A stretch of DNA of 64,000 bases, from assembly GCF_012027395.1 (NCBI RefSeq), contig NZ_SNUJ01000001.1, positions 248,001 through 312,000 on the forward strand, in the 5' to 3' direction. A model generated the notes under the pieces. That model was not told the origin of the DNA, did not search any database, and saw only the letters and a list, made by a program, of their open reading frames with translations. The DNA comes from Thermococcus sp. LS1. GTDB lineage: Archaea > Methanobacteriota_B > Thermococci > Thermococcales > Thermococcaceae. Shown in pieces: positions 51,467-60,924 of this stretch; positions within the stretch are counted from its first letter, which is position 1; the number at the start of each line of letters is the position of its first letter. A program made the position numbers and the translations under genes.

Positions 51467-51703
51467 ATGGAGGAACCGATTCTCATCGGAAAGGACAAGT
51501 TCAAGATAAGCGAAGACGAGACCGCCAGAAGAGAACTCAGGGTCATTAAGGTTCACGACGATGTCATCCAGATCCAGGAGGAAGTCCACGGCATCATAGC
51601 CCTCGTTGGCGCGAGCTCCAGCGTCAACATCAAGAAGGAGGAGCTCAAAAACCTCATCAAAGTCGCCAAAGAGAAGTTCGGCTGGACCGACATCTGCGAA
51701 TGA
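51467..51703 (+). CDS. Small conserved protein of unknown function
   Basis: A 78-aa soluble, charged protein: MEEPILIGKDKFKISEDE, a beta-rich centre (VIKVHDDVIQIQEEVHGIIALVG), then a helix and C-terminal FGWTDICE. One Cys near the end. GGTGAT before ATG 51467 favours it over ATG 51461. Family not recognised; a small beta-barrel-like fold is possible. A T-rich terminator-like run follows the stop, and the fbp promoter comes next. Confidence 0.65.
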   Translation: MEEPILIGKDKFKISEDETARRELRVIKVHDDVIQIQEEVHGIIALVGASSSVNIKKEELKNLIKVAKEKFGWTDICE

Positions 51704-51705
51704 AA

Positions 51706-51730
51706 GCTCTTCTTTTTTCCTTACCCTTTT
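51706..51730 (+). terminator. Oligo-T termination region
   Basis: Just after the stop of the small gene come TCTTCTTTTTTCC and then TTACCCTTTT, two pyrimidine runs with a T6 and a T4 tract, typical of archaeal factor-independent termination. No stem-loop precedes it. Confidence 0.45.
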
Positions 51731-51744
51731 GCCAAGTTCTTGTG

Positions 51745-51761
51745 TATCATCGACGGTGATA
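51745..51761. promoter_or_regulatory. Thermococcales glycolytic motif (TGM-like) at the fbp promoter
   Basis: TATCATCGACGGTGATA matches TATCAC-N5-GTGATA with one mismatch. It lies upstream of the TATA-like TTTTATAAG at 51768-51776. For TrmBL1/Tgr-type regulators a site upstream of BRE/TATA is the activating position, expected for a gluconeogenic gene such as fbp. Confidence 0.75.
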
Positions 51762-51810
51762 TTAACGTTTTATAAGCATAAAAGTGATTAAAGCCATCGA
51801 GGTGGTTGCC

Positions 51811-52938
51811 ATGGCCATTGGAGAGAAAATAACGATCAGTGTTATAAAGGCCGACATAGGCGGCTGGCCCGGACATTCCAGAGTCCACCCTCAGCTCATC
51901 GAGACGGCTGAGGAAGTTCTGGCGAAGGCAAAGGAAGAAGGCACGATAATCGACTTCTACGTGGCTTACGCTGGTGATGATCTGCAGCTCATCATGACTC
52001 ACAAGAAGGGTGTTGACAGCCCGGATATACACGGACTCGCATGGAAGGCTTTCGAGGAGGCCACCGAGGTCGCCAAGGAGCTCGGCCTCTATGGTGCCGG
52101 CCAGGACCTTCTCAAGGACGCTTTCAGCGGTAACATCAGAGGAATGGGCCCAGGAGTCGCCGAGATGGAGATTACGCTTAGGAAGAGCGAGCCGATAGTT
52201 ACATTCCACATGGACAAGACCGAGCCCGGTGCGTTTAACCTGCCGATATTCAGGATGTTTGCAGACCCGTTCAACACCGCTGGCCTCGTCATAGACCCCA
52301 GCATGCACATGGGCTTCAGGTTTGAAGTCTGGGACATTAAGGAGCACAAGCGCGTTATCCTTAACACTCCAGAGGAAGTTTACGACCTCTTAGCTCTCAT
52401 CGGCGCCAAGAGCCGCTACGTCATCAAGAGGGTCTACCCGAAAGAGGGGCACAAGATAAGCAAGGACGAACCGGTAGCTGTTATCAGCACGGAGAAGCTC
52501 TACGAGATAGCCGGCGAGTACGTCGGCAAGGATGACCCAGTTGCCATTGTCAGGGCCCAGAGCGGACTTCCGGCCCTTGGAGAAGTCCTCGAGCCCTTCG
52601 CCTTCCCGCACCTCGTCAGCGGCTGGATGCGCGGAAGCCACAACGGACCGATAATGCCGGTTCCAATGCACCAGGCCAACCCGACCAGGTTCGACGGTCC
52701 ACCGAGGGTCGTTGCCCTCGGCTGGCAGATAAGCCCAGAAGGAAAGCTCGTCGGCCCGGTTGACCTCTTCGACGACCCGGCCTTCGACTACGCCAGACAA
52801 AAGGCTCTCGAGGTAACCGAGTACATACGCAGGCACGGACCTTTCGAGCCTCACAGGTTGCCGCTCGAGGACATGGAGTACACTACCCTTCCAGGCGTCC
52901 TCAAGAAGCTCGAGGAGCGCTTTGAGGACATTGAGTGA
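51811..52938 (+). CDS. fbp: Fructose-1,6-bisphosphatase, archaeal type V
   Basis: A 375-aa class V FBPase (the archaeal-type enzyme, in some lineages also an aldolase), which makes fructose-6-phosphate in gluconeogenesis. Visible signatures: ISVIKADIGGWPGHSRVHP at the N-terminus, the acidic metal-site GDDLQLIMTH, AFSGNIRGMGPGVAEM, and SGWMRGSHNGPIMPVPM. GAGGTGGT precedes ATG 51811. A TGM-like operator and TATA box lie upstream. It is followed by gor, the pairing known in Thermococcus, linking gluconeogenic and glycolytic control. Confidence 0.95.
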   Translation: MAIGEKITISVIKADIGGWPGHSRVHPQLIETAEEVLAKAKEEGTIIDFYVAYAGDDLQLIMTHKKGVDSPDIHGLAWKAFEEATEVAKELGLYGAGQDLLKDAFSGNIRGMGPGVAEMEITLRKSEPIVTFHMDKTEPGAFNLPIFRMFADPFNTAGLVIDPSMHMGFRFEVWDIKEHKRVILNTPEEVYDLLALIGAKSRYVIKRVYPKEGHKISKDEPVAVISTEKLYEIAGEYVGKDDPVAIVRAQSGLPALGEVLEPFAFPHLVSGWMRGSHNGPIMPVPMHQANPTRFDGPPRVVALGWQISPEGKLVGPVDLFDDPAFDYARQKALEVTEYIRRHGPFEPHRLPLEDMEYTTLPGVLKKLEERFEDIE

Positions 52939-52989
52939 GCTTTTCTTCTATTCTCTCTTCTAAATTTGTCACAAAAACCCCAGCGAACA

Positions 52990-53023
52990 GTTTTTATACT
53001 CCAAACGTTCTACATTTGTGATA
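52990..53023 (+). promoter_or_regulatory. gor promoter with a GTGATA half-site
   Basis: A TATA-like GTTTTTATAC at 52990-52999 is followed by CTACATTTGTGATAGG with GTGATA at 53018-53023. The left half (TATCAC) is not recognisable, so this is a degenerate or half TGM at best; its position downstream of the TATA box is the repressing position used for glycolytic genes. Confidence 0.4.
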
Positions 53024-53093
53024 GGTTCGGCGGAAGCCTTAAATATTCTTCATGCCAAAACTAACACTCGGAGTGATACAAAGAGGTGAGAGC

Positions 53094-55055
53094 ATGAAGT
53101 TCACGGTTCTCAAGCTCAACCTAAGCGAAAATAAAGTTGAGAGCGAGGAGCTGGAAAAGGAAGGAATCTATGGAGTCATCGACTATGGAATCGAGCTCCA
53201 CGAGAGCCTTAAAACCTATGAACTCAAGCCATATGATCCAGAAAATGTTGTCGTCATGGGAATGGGACCCTTTGCAGGCTCGACACTTCCCGGGGCTCAC
53301 AGGCTGATGTTCTTCTTCCGCTCACCGCTCTATGGAACGCTCTTCCCCTCAGCCATGGGTGGAGCGGCCTACGCCTTCAAGAATGTCGGGGTTGACTTCG
53401 TCACCTTCGAAGGCAAAGCAGAGAAGCCCGTCGTGGTACTCCTCTACAACGACGGCGAAAACGTCAGAGTCGAGCTTCACGAGATCGATGTTGAGAAGGT
53501 CATCGAAATCTGGCGCGGCTACAAGGACGAAGAGGGTGTCTATGCTCTCACCCAGTATCTCATCGACACCTTCGGCGAGAAGTTTCAGGACATGGAGTAC
53601 AGAATAGCAGTCGTCGGTCCAGCGGCCCTGAACACCAACTACGGCGCTATATTCTCTCAAGCGTTGAGGAACGGTAAGAGACTCGTTGGAAGCGAGGACT
53701 GGGCCGCCCGCGGCGGTTCCGGAAGCGTTCTCCTCAGGGCACACAACGTGGTCGGCATAATCTTCGGAGGAAAGCCAAAGAAGAAGGCCTTCCCAAAAGA
53801 AGACATCTCCAACTTCAAGATCGCCAAGACCATCGTTGAGGGCGTCCACAAGAAGTCATACAACGAGATTATCAGCGAGAAGACAACGAAGTACCGCTTT
53901 AATCCGAAGCTCAACACTGGTGGAACCTTCGGTGGAAACTATCCCGCGGAAGGCGACTTCGTCCCGATACTCAACTGGCAGATGCCGTACATACCGAAAG
54001 AGGAGCGCATAAGGATCCATGAAAACATCATGAAGCACTACTGGGAGCCCTTTAACGAGGAAGCCATCAAGCCTAAGAACTGGACGACCTGTGGTGAACC
54101 GTGCCCAGTGGTCTGTAAGAAGCACAGAAGGGGCCACCACGTCGAATACGAGCCCTACGAAGCCAACGGCCCGCTCAGCGGAAGCATAAGCCTGAGGGCA
54201 AGCGACATAAGCGTCCACGCCGTTGATGCCATGGGCTTCGACGCGATTGAGTTCGGCGGGACCGCAGCATGGATCCTTGAACTGGTTCACCGCGACCTGC
54301 TCAAGCCAGAGGAGGTCGGCCTCAGCGGAAAGCCCGAGTTCACCAAGGAGGCCCTTCTTGAGCGCCCGGTCGAGGCGAGTGAGGTCAATGCCAAGCTCGT
54401 GGCCGAGTTAGCGCACCGCGTTGCCTTTGCCGAAAACGAGTTAGCGAGGATAATTGGCTTCGGCAAGAGAAAGGCAAGCAAGATACTCGACGAGAAGTTC
54501 AAGGACAGGCTCAAGTACGGCGAGAGCTTCAGGGACTACGGCGTGTTCGTCCCGCTCGGCGAGAACGGTGAGATGACGCCGACGATGTACTGGGCCATAG
54601 GCAACTACATCCCGCTGCCGATTCAGGGAAGATACTGGACGTTCTATCAGTTCGGCGTCTTCCTTGAGCCTGAGGAGCTGGCGAGCAAGATAATAGCGAG
54701 CGCACTCTGGGAGTTCTGGTACGACAACGTCGGCTGGTGCCGCTTCCACAGGGGATGGATGAAGCCCGTCCTCAAGGCACTCTTCATGGACGCCTACGGA
54801 GAGAACGTTGACATGGAGGAACACGCGAAGAAGCAGATAAAGCGCCTTATTGAGTTCGCGAAGAAAGCCGGCTGTGAACCTGTCTTCTGGGACAGCATGC
54901 GCGTCATTGACCTCGTCGCTGCCGGCAGCGAGGAGTTCGGCAACGAACACTGGGCCGAGAAGTTCAAGATAGACAAAGTCGGAACGGCGAAAGAATACCT
55001 TGAAAAGGTGCTCAATGCGTACAGCGAGATGCTTGGAGTCGATTGGAGGCTCTAA
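53094..55055 (+). CDS. gor: Glyceraldehyde-3-phosphate:ferredoxin oxidoreductase (tungsten)
   Basis: A 653-aa tungstopterin enzyme of the AOR family. Recall places it with GAPOR: MKFTVLKLNL start, GPFAGSTLPGAHRLMFFFRSPLYG, GGTFGGNYPAEGD, and the 653-aa length. Cluster ligands TTCGEPCPVVCKKH and the distant NVGWCRFHRG Cys are present. It oxidises glyceraldehyde-3-phosphate to 3-phosphoglycerate and reduces ferredoxin, replacing GAPDH and PGK in glycolysis. GAGGTGA before ATG 53094 decides the start. Other AOR-family members (AOR, FOR, WOR) are less similar by eye. Confidence 0.9.
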   Translation: MKFTVLKLNLSENKVESEELEKEGIYGVIDYGIELHESLKTYELKPYDPENVVVMGMGPFAGSTLPGAHRLMFFFRSPLYGTLFPSAMGGAAYAFKNVGVDFVTFEGKAEKPVVVLLYNDGENVRVELHEIDVEKVIEIWRGYKDEEGVYALTQYLIDTFGEKFQDMEYRIAVVGPAALNTNYGAIFSQALRNGKRLVGSEDWAARGGSGSVLLRAHNVVGIIFGGKPKKKAFPKEDISNFKIAKTIVEGVHKKSYNEIISEKTTKYRFNPKLNTGGTFGGNYPAEGDFVPILNWQMPYIPKEERIRIHENIMKHYWEPFNEEAIKPKNWTTCGEPCPVVCKKHRRGHHVEYEPYEANGPLSGSISLRASDISVHAVDAMGFDAIEFGGTAAWILELVHRDLLKPEEVGLSGKPEFTKEALLERPVEASEVNAKLVAELAHRVAFAENELARIIGFGKRKASKILDEKFKDRLKYGESFRDYGVFVPLGENGEMTPTMYWAIGNYIPLPIQGRYWTFYQFGVFLEPEELASKIIASALWEFWYDNVGWCRFHRGWMKPVLKALFMDAYGENVDMEEHAKKQIKRLIEFAKKAGCEPVFWDSMRVIDLVAAGSEEFGNEHWAEKFKIDKVGTAKEYLEKVLNAYSEMLGVDWRL

Positions 55056-55145
55056 TCACTCTCTCCTGTTATTTTAACTGTTAAGTTCTCGACAAAGAAC
55101 AACCCTTATATTTTCCCTCTTCCTCAGCTTTTCAGGTGAGATAGA

Positions 55146-56408
55146 ATGAGGTCAGTGGTTATAGGCTCTGGAATCGGCGGACTGCTAACCGCATCATTCC
55201 TGGCTAAAAACGGCTACGAAGTTACTGTTCTTGAAAAAGCACCCTACATCGGGGGAAGATGCACAAACCTAAACTACAAGGGCTTTGGCCTCTCAACCGG
55301 AGCGTTCCACATGATACCCCACGGCGAAGATGGCCCTCTGGCCCATCTCCTTAAGCTCCTCGGTGCAGATGTTCAAATCGTGAACTCCAATCCCAAGGGC
55401 GTGATTTTCTATGAGGGTAGGACCTTTCACTACCGTGAGGGCTGGAAATACCTTAGCCTCACTGAGAAGGCTAAAGCAACAAAGCTCCTGCTTGACATCA
55501 AGCGCGAAAAGCTGCCTCGGGGAGAAGAAGCCGAGATGAGCGGCCGCGAGTGGATACGCGAAAGGGTTGGCGACAATGAGTTCGTTGACCTCTTCATCAA
55601 AAGCTTCCTCGGCTGGGCCGACAGCGTTCTGGACGTTCCAGCGATAGAGCTTGCCAAGGAGATAAAGGCCGCTTTGAGATGGGGCGGGCCTGGCTTAGTC
55701 AAGGGCGGCTGTAAGTCAATACCTGAGGCCCTCTCCGCGATAATCCGCATGAACGGCGGAAGGATACTCACAAAGAAGAAGGCGGTCGAGGTTGACCACG
55801 AGGCCAAGAAGGTAATCACCGCCGACAACGAAGAGCTTACCTACGACGTGCTCATCTCCAACGTCGGGATAAAGGAGACGGTAAGCCTCATCGGCAGGGA
55901 TGCCTTCGATAGGGACTACCTCAAGCGTGTCGATGAATTAAAGCCCAGCGAGGGAATAAAGTACAACATTACCCTGAAGGGCGGGCCGAGGATAGGCAAC
56001 ACGGTGGTTTTCACCCTCGACACGGAAAGAATAAACGGCTACAACGAGCCGAGCTCGATAAGTCCAGAGCTCGCTAAAGAGGGCTACACCCTGATAATGC
56101 TCCACCACGCTTTGCAGAGCAGGAACGTGAAGGCCGAGCAGAAGAAGGGCATCAATGATATTTACAGGATATTCCCAGACATTGATAATGAGGGGGAAAT
56201 TCTGCTGATTCAGACCTACCTCGACGGAAACCCCGTGAACCGCGTAGCGAGTGGCCAGCTCGTCGAAGACTTCCCGATAAGAGATATTTACGTCGTCGGC
56301 GACGCCTACAAGATGCCAGGCGGAATAGAGGTTGACGGCATAGCCCTGGGAGTCATGAGGGTTCTAGAAAAGCTCGGCCTCGGAAGCTTCTCTGAGTGGT
56401 ATCTCTGA
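55146..56408 (+). CDS. Phytoene dehydrogenase-like FAD oxidoreductase
   Basis: A 420-aa FAD-dependent amine-oxidase/phytoene-desaturase-type protein. FAD loop GSGIGGLLTASFLAKNG at the N-terminus, LEKAPYIGGRC, and the C-terminal FAD motif IYVVGDAYKMPGGIEVDGIALG. Thermococcales do not make C40 carotenoids, so another isoprenoid or small-molecule redox role is likelier; the substrate is unknown. AGGTGAG precedes ATG 55146. It follows gor by 90 bp, with a TATA-like CTTATATTTTCCC at about 55106. Confidence 0.82.
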   Translation: MRSVVIGSGIGGLLTASFLAKNGYEVTVLEKAPYIGGRCTNLNYKGFGLSTGAFHMIPHGEDGPLAHLLKLLGADVQIVNSNPKGVIFYEGRTFHYREGWKYLSLTEKAKATKLLLDIKREKLPRGEEAEMSGREWIRERVGDNEFVDLFIKSFLGWADSVLDVPAIELAKEIKAALRWGGPGLVKGGCKSIPEALSAIIRMNGGRILTKKKAVEVDHEAKKVITADNEELTYDVLISNVGIKETVSLIGRDAFDRDYLKRVDELKPSEGIKYNITLKGGPRIGNTVVFTLDTERINGYNEPSSISPELAKEGYTLIMLHHALQSRNVKAEQKKGINDIYRIFPDIDNEGEILLIQTYLDGNPVNRVASGQLVEDFPIRDIYVVGDAYKMPGGIEVDGIALGVMRVLEKLGLGSFSEWYL

Positions 56409-56894
56409 ATTTCCTACCCATTTACCGAAACGCTTTTTTACAATTCCTCCGTACTGTGAAACGTGGTGGACCATGGAGAAGCTCTCCGCCCTTTTGATTA
56501 TCATGCTCTTCTCATCGATGTGGCCAACCGGAACGAGCCCACCCACCGGCGACGCCCAGGATTTTGCCCTCAAGCTCCTCGGCACGGAGTACTACACGAA
56601 CTCAAGCTCCCTCGGTGGGCTCCTCAACTTCACTATTGATGAGCTCTCGGAGTTCGCCTCGAAGAATGTCACCGACGATGCCCAGTACAGAGACCTGATG
56701 AAGTTCCTGGCAGGGATGAACACCTACGAGAGCACGAGGATAGCTCTCATTGAGACGAAGGATTACTATATCGCGAGCAAAGACCTTGAAGGGGTCATGT
56801 ACGACCCGTTCACCGGCCTCGACAAGAGATGGGCACCGATGACCGCCAAGACCAGCGATGAGAACCTCGATGTAGCGTTCTTCGTCGGCACCTG

Positions 56895-57040
56895 CGGTAT
56901 CTATCAGCCCCTCAACCCGGTTTACGGGTTCGAGTTCGACAGGTGGAAGTTCCTCAGCAGGGTCTTTGACCAGGGGACTTACCTCCTCAACGGCACCTAC
57001 GTTCCCTACAGGTGCAACTGGACGATAGAAGAGACTCCAG
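56895..57040 (+). repeat. Tandem duplication, unit 1 (146 bp)
   Basis: First unit, beginning CGGTATCTATCAGCCC and ending GAAGAGACTCCAG. It is in the correct frame of the binding-protein gene (CGIYQPLNPVYGFEFDRW at its start). Confidence 0.95.
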
Positions 57041-57186
57041 CGGTATCTATCAGCCCCTCAACCCGGTTTACGGGTTCGAGTTCGACAGGTGGAAGTTCCT
57101 CAGCAGGGTCTTTGACCAGGGGACTTACCTCCTCAACGGCACCTACGTTCCCTACAGGTGCAACTGGACGATAGAAGAGACTCCAG
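57041..57186 (+). repeat. Tandem duplication, unit 2 (146 bp)
   Basis: Second unit, identical base for base to 56895-57040 by eye. Because 146 is not divisible by three it is read in a shifted frame and truncates the protein; the following sequence (GCAAGGTTCCGG) continues in the original coding sense after unit 2. Confidence 0.95.
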
Positions 57187-58940
57187 GCAAGGTTCCGGAA
57201 GACGCGGTGGTCTACAACCAAACCCTCGGATGGATCAACCCCCATGCCGGTGAAGACTACGCCGTCGCGATAACGTACCGGTGCGGCTTTGGGGAATGGC
57301 ACAACGGGATAAAAAGAAGCATCGAGGACACCAAGAACTTCATCGCGTTCCTCTACACCTGGGCCTACCGCGACTTTCCGGGGGATCCGTACTACGAGAA
57401 GAAAATCGCGACGGACGAGACGGTTTTCCCCAATGTTCTCGGCTTCAGGTTCGACGAGAAGGGCTACACAATCTACCTGAAAAGCAGGGGACCGCTCGTA
57501 AGCGACCTGCTCGCGGAGAAGTACCTCTTCTACCCTTCGATGCCGTGGGAGCTCTACTGGGCGATGGGAGAGCTTGTGGCAAACGAGTACCACTACCAAA
57601 TCTGGGGAACCAACTACACCTTCATCCCGAAGCACGGGAGTTCCCTCTACGGAAGGGAGGAAATGCCGATAGACCTTGCGACTGAAGAAACCCTTCGTGA
57701 CCTCTCAGACGTCATCGAGGCGATACTGGAAGGGAATGCACCGGAATTCCCAGGGATAAACTGGAGCTTGGCCAGTGAGAGGTTCAGGGCAGACCTGGAT
57801 TTCTACCACCGCTACGGCCACATGCTTTTAGGGAACGGGCCGTACGTCTTCACGGAACTCGACGCCCTGGATATGATATACCGCCTTGAGAAGTTCAAGG
57901 GTGAAAGGGAAGTTCTTGGAAAACTCCTGCCAGCCGAGGGCACGCCAGAGGTTATGGTTTGCTACGGAAGGCAGAACCCCAGCGCGGTTATCAGGGATGT
58001 CCTCAACGGGGACCTCGACCTCTTCATGGACCCCCTACCGGCCAGCTACTATCGCGATCTCAAGTGGTATGAGGAAAAGGGCAGACTCAAGCTCTACCCC
58101 AAGGCGAAGAACCGCTACGGACTCGTTCTCAATCCAGCCCACAACGGAAGCGCTCCCCTCGTGGTGGAGGGCGATAAAGTCTACTTCAACCCCTTCGCAG
58201 TGAGAGAGGTTCGCCTCGCACTCAACTACCTCGTCAACAGGAGCTATCTTACCGAGGAGATTCCCTGGTCGGTCCCTGCCTTCGACAACCTCGGGCCGGT
58301 TCACCCCGGCGAGAAAAACGTGAGGAGAGTTTACGAGCTCCTTAACCTGAGTGAAGAGGGGAACTGGAGCTACGGAATGCGGCTGTTTGAGGAGGGTATG
58401 GAGAAGGTCAGGCTCCAGCTGGAGGAGGAAAATCACACTCTCGAAAGGGTCAACGGGACGTGGTACTTCGATGGCGAACCGGTGGAGATAATCCTCGTGG
58501 TTGACAACACGTACCGGTACAACCCAATGGACGAGAGCCCGTGGATAGGCCAATACATCAGTAAAATCTTCAGGGAACTGGGGTTCGGGGTGAAGTGGGA
58601 GTACTGGGACATCTACAAGGCCTACTACGAAATCTACAAGAAAGGGACGTTCTGGCACGGCTACATAATCCGCTTCTGGGGAACAACACCCCACTGGACT
58701 TCGAAGCCCATATTTGAGCCCCGGCACTTCCTCAACCTAACCACCAACATCACCCTCTCAGAGTTCCTGAACTACCTCGCAGAAATCAATGGCTTTGTCC
58801 CGAAGGAGCGGGAGGATGAGGACTTTACCTTTGCCAAGTTCTCCCACCTTTTCCCGAACCTTTTTCCAGTGAACAGGGCTGGCTCCTAACGAACGTTTTT
58901 ATTCTCCTGAGCGTAGATAAGCATCCCGGAGGTGAGACTT

Positions 58941-59888
58941 ATGAAGAGGGTAGTCATAGCTCTCGGCGGGAACGCGATTCTTCAGCGAGGTCAAAAGGGC
59001 ACTTACGAGGAGCAGATGAGCAATGTTATGAAAACTGCCAAGCAGATAGTCGATATAATCCTCGATGGCGATTATGAGGTTGTAATCACCCATGGAAACG
59101 GCCCCCAGGTCGGTGCCCTTCTCCTCCATATGGATGCTGGGCAGCAGCTTCACGGCATCCCAGCCCAGCCCATGGACGTTGCCGGAGCGATGACTCAGGG
59201 CCAGATAGGATACATGATCCAGCAGGCGATAAGAAACGAGCTGAAGAGGAGGGGCGTTGAGCGACCAGTTGCGACTATAGTCACCCAGACGCTCGTTGAC
59301 AAAAACGACCCGGCTTTCCAGAACCCGAGCAAGCCGGTCGGCCCGTTCTACGACGAGGAGACGGCAAAGAGGCTCGCGAAGGAGAAGGGCTGGGTCGTGA
59401 TTGAGGACTCCGGCAGGGGCTGGAGGCGCGTTGTGCCGAGTCCGGATCCAATAGGTCACGTCGAGGCCCCAGTGATTCAGGATCTAGTTGAGAAGGGATT
59501 CATAGTCATAGCCAGCGGCGGCGGTGGCGTTCCCGTTATCGAGGAGGACGGAATGCTCAAGGGAGTTGAGGCCGTCATAGACAAAGACCTTGCCGGAGAG
59601 AAGCTCGCAGAAGAGGTAAACGCCGACATCTTCATGATTCTAACCGACGTGAACGGTGCGGCGATAAACTACGGAAAGCCCGACGAGAGGTGGCTCGAGA
59701 AAGTCACCGTCGAAGAGCTCAAGCGCTACTATAATGAGGGCCACTTCAAGAAGGGCAGCATGGGGCCAAAGGTTCTCGCCGCCATACGTTTTGTCGAATG
59801 GGGCGGCGAGAGGGCGGTTATAGCCGCGCTGGATAAGGCCGTGGAAGCGCTCGAAGGCAAAACCGGGACTCAGGTCATAAAGGGCTGA
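58941..59888 (+). CDS. arcC: Carbamate kinase
   Basis: A 315-aa carbamate kinase, which makes or uses carbamoyl phosphate with ATP. Signatures: [63 protein letters not shown] and [14 protein letters not shown]. In Pyrococcus-type archaea it acts as a carbamoyl-phosphate synthetase from carbamate. GGAGGTGAG precedes ATG 58941. It is monocistronic with a TATA-like element at about 58896-58904. Confidence 0.95.
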   Translation: MKRVVIALGGNAILQRGQKGTYEEQMSNVMKTAKQIVDIILDGDYEVVITHGNGPQVGALLLHMDAGQQLHGIPAQPMDVAGAMTQGQIGYMIQQAIRNELKRRGVERPVATIVTQTLVDKNDPAFQNPSKPVGPFYDEETAKRLAKEKGWVVIEDSGRGWRRVVPSPDPIGHVEAPVIQDLVEKGFIVIASGGGGVPVIEEDGMLKGVEAVIDKDLAGEKLAEEVNADIFMILTDVNGAAINYGKPDERWLEKVTVEELKRYYNEGHFKKGSMGPKVLAAIRFVEWGGERAVIAALDKAVEALEGKTGTQVIKG

Positions 59889-59935
59889 ACCAAAGCCTAT
59901 AAATATCTCTTCTTCCCTCCTCATTTGGTGGTAGC

Positions 59936-60778
59936 ATGAGCGACGCGACTACCGGATTCTTCGGCTCACTCCTGTGGTGGCTGTTCTTCCTCTACCTGCT
60001 CCTCTGGCCCCAGATGCAGTACAGGGGGCTGCAGATGGCAAGGGCGAGAATACTACAGAGGCTCTCCAAAAAACGCGGCTCAACGGTCATAACAATGATC
60101 CACAGACAGGAGAGCGTTGGACTCTTCGGAATCCCCTTCTACAAGTTCATCAGCATCGAGGACAGCGAGGAAATTCTCAGGGCCATCAGGATGGCGCCGA
60201 AGGACAAGCCAATTGACCTGATAATTCACACTCCAGGAGGCCTCGTGCTGGCAGCAACCCAGATAGCGAGAGCTCTAAAGGATCACCCGGCGGAGACAAG
60301 AGTCATAGTACCCCACTACGCAATGAGCGGCGGAACGCTCATAGCGCTCGCGGCGGACAAAATAATAATGGATCCACACGCGGTTCTCGGACCGGTTGAC
60401 CCACAGCTTGGCCAGTACCCAGGACCGAGCATAGTTCGGGCCGTCGAGAAGAAGGGCGTCGACAAGGTCGACGACCAGACGTTAATCCTGGCGGACGTTG
60501 CCGAGAAGGCCATAAAGCAGGTCAGAGACCTTGTCTTCGATCTCCTGAAAGACCGCTACGGCGAGGAGAAGGCTAAAGAACTTGCCCAGATACTGACCGA
60601 GGGCAGGTGGACTCACGACTACCCGATAACCTACGAGACCGCTAAGGAGCTCGGTCTCCACGTCGAGACTGGCGTTCCTGAGGAAGTGTACGCCCTCATG
60701 GAGCTCTACAAGCAGCCAATGAAGCAGAGAGGCACAGTCGAGTTTATGCCGTACACTCCTAGGGGTGAGAACCCCTGA
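59936..60778 (+). CDS. Membrane-anchored ClpP-class (SDH/SppA-like) serine protease
   Basis: A 280-aa protein with one N-terminal membrane helix (about 10-30) and a ClpP/crotonase-type domain. The catalytic Ser is in HYAMSGGTLIALAADKI (about residue 137), with oxyanion GG and a downstream Lys-containing segment. The family (SDH, serine dehydrogenase-like proteinase) is widespread in archaea; a role in membrane-protein or signal-peptide turnover is likely. GGTGGTAGC precedes ATG 59936 and CTATAAATA at about 59899 is the TATA box. Confidence 0.87.
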   Translation: MSDATTGFFGSLLWWLFFLYLLLWPQMQYRGLQMARARILQRLSKKRGSTVITMIHRQESVGLFGIPFYKFISIEDSEEILRAIRMAPKDKPIDLIIHTPGGLVLAATQIARALKDHPAETRVIVPHYAMSGGTLIALAADKIIMDPHAVLGPVDPQLGQYPGPSIVRAVEKKGVDKVDDQTLILADVAEKAIKQVRDLVFDLLKDRYGEEKAKELAQILTEGRWTHDYPITYETAKELGLHVETGVPEEVYALMELYKQPMKQRGTVEFMPYTPRGENP

Positions 60779-60924
60779 AGGCTTCATTTTTCATTTACTT
60801 CCACCCATTTTTGGACCAACCACAAAGTTTCAGCCAAAAAGTTTTTATTTACTCTCGCCGTTCACCTACCAGATGTTTGGAGTAAGCTCACGGGCTGTTC
60901 TAAAAAGAGGGAAGGGGAAGAGAG

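Larger units (their letters stand above)
56473..58889 (+). pseudogene. Family-5 solute-binding protein gene frameshifted by a 146-bp duplication
   Basis: The reading frame starts at ATG 56473 (MEKLSALLIIMLFSS signal peptide) and runs as a peptide-type binding protein (DKRWAPMTAKTSDENLDVAFFVG) until a tandem duplication begins. One unit of 146 bp (not a multiple of three) is repeated exactly, so the frame is lost inside copy 2 and the rest of the gene continues in a second frame to TAA/TAG at 58889. Removing one copy gives an uninterrupted 756-aa protein. The C-terminal part has typical SBP segments (GYIIRFWGTTPHWTSKPI). No permease genes adjoin it. It may be a pseudogene, a phase-variable gene or an assembly artefact. 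Confidence 0.85.

Noticed and set aside
57012-57100. GTG-type start for a second binding-protein gene inside the duplication
   Set aside because: The apparent N-terminus (MQLDDRRDSS) is out-of-frame reading of the duplicated unit; the real N-terminus with signal peptide is at 56473.
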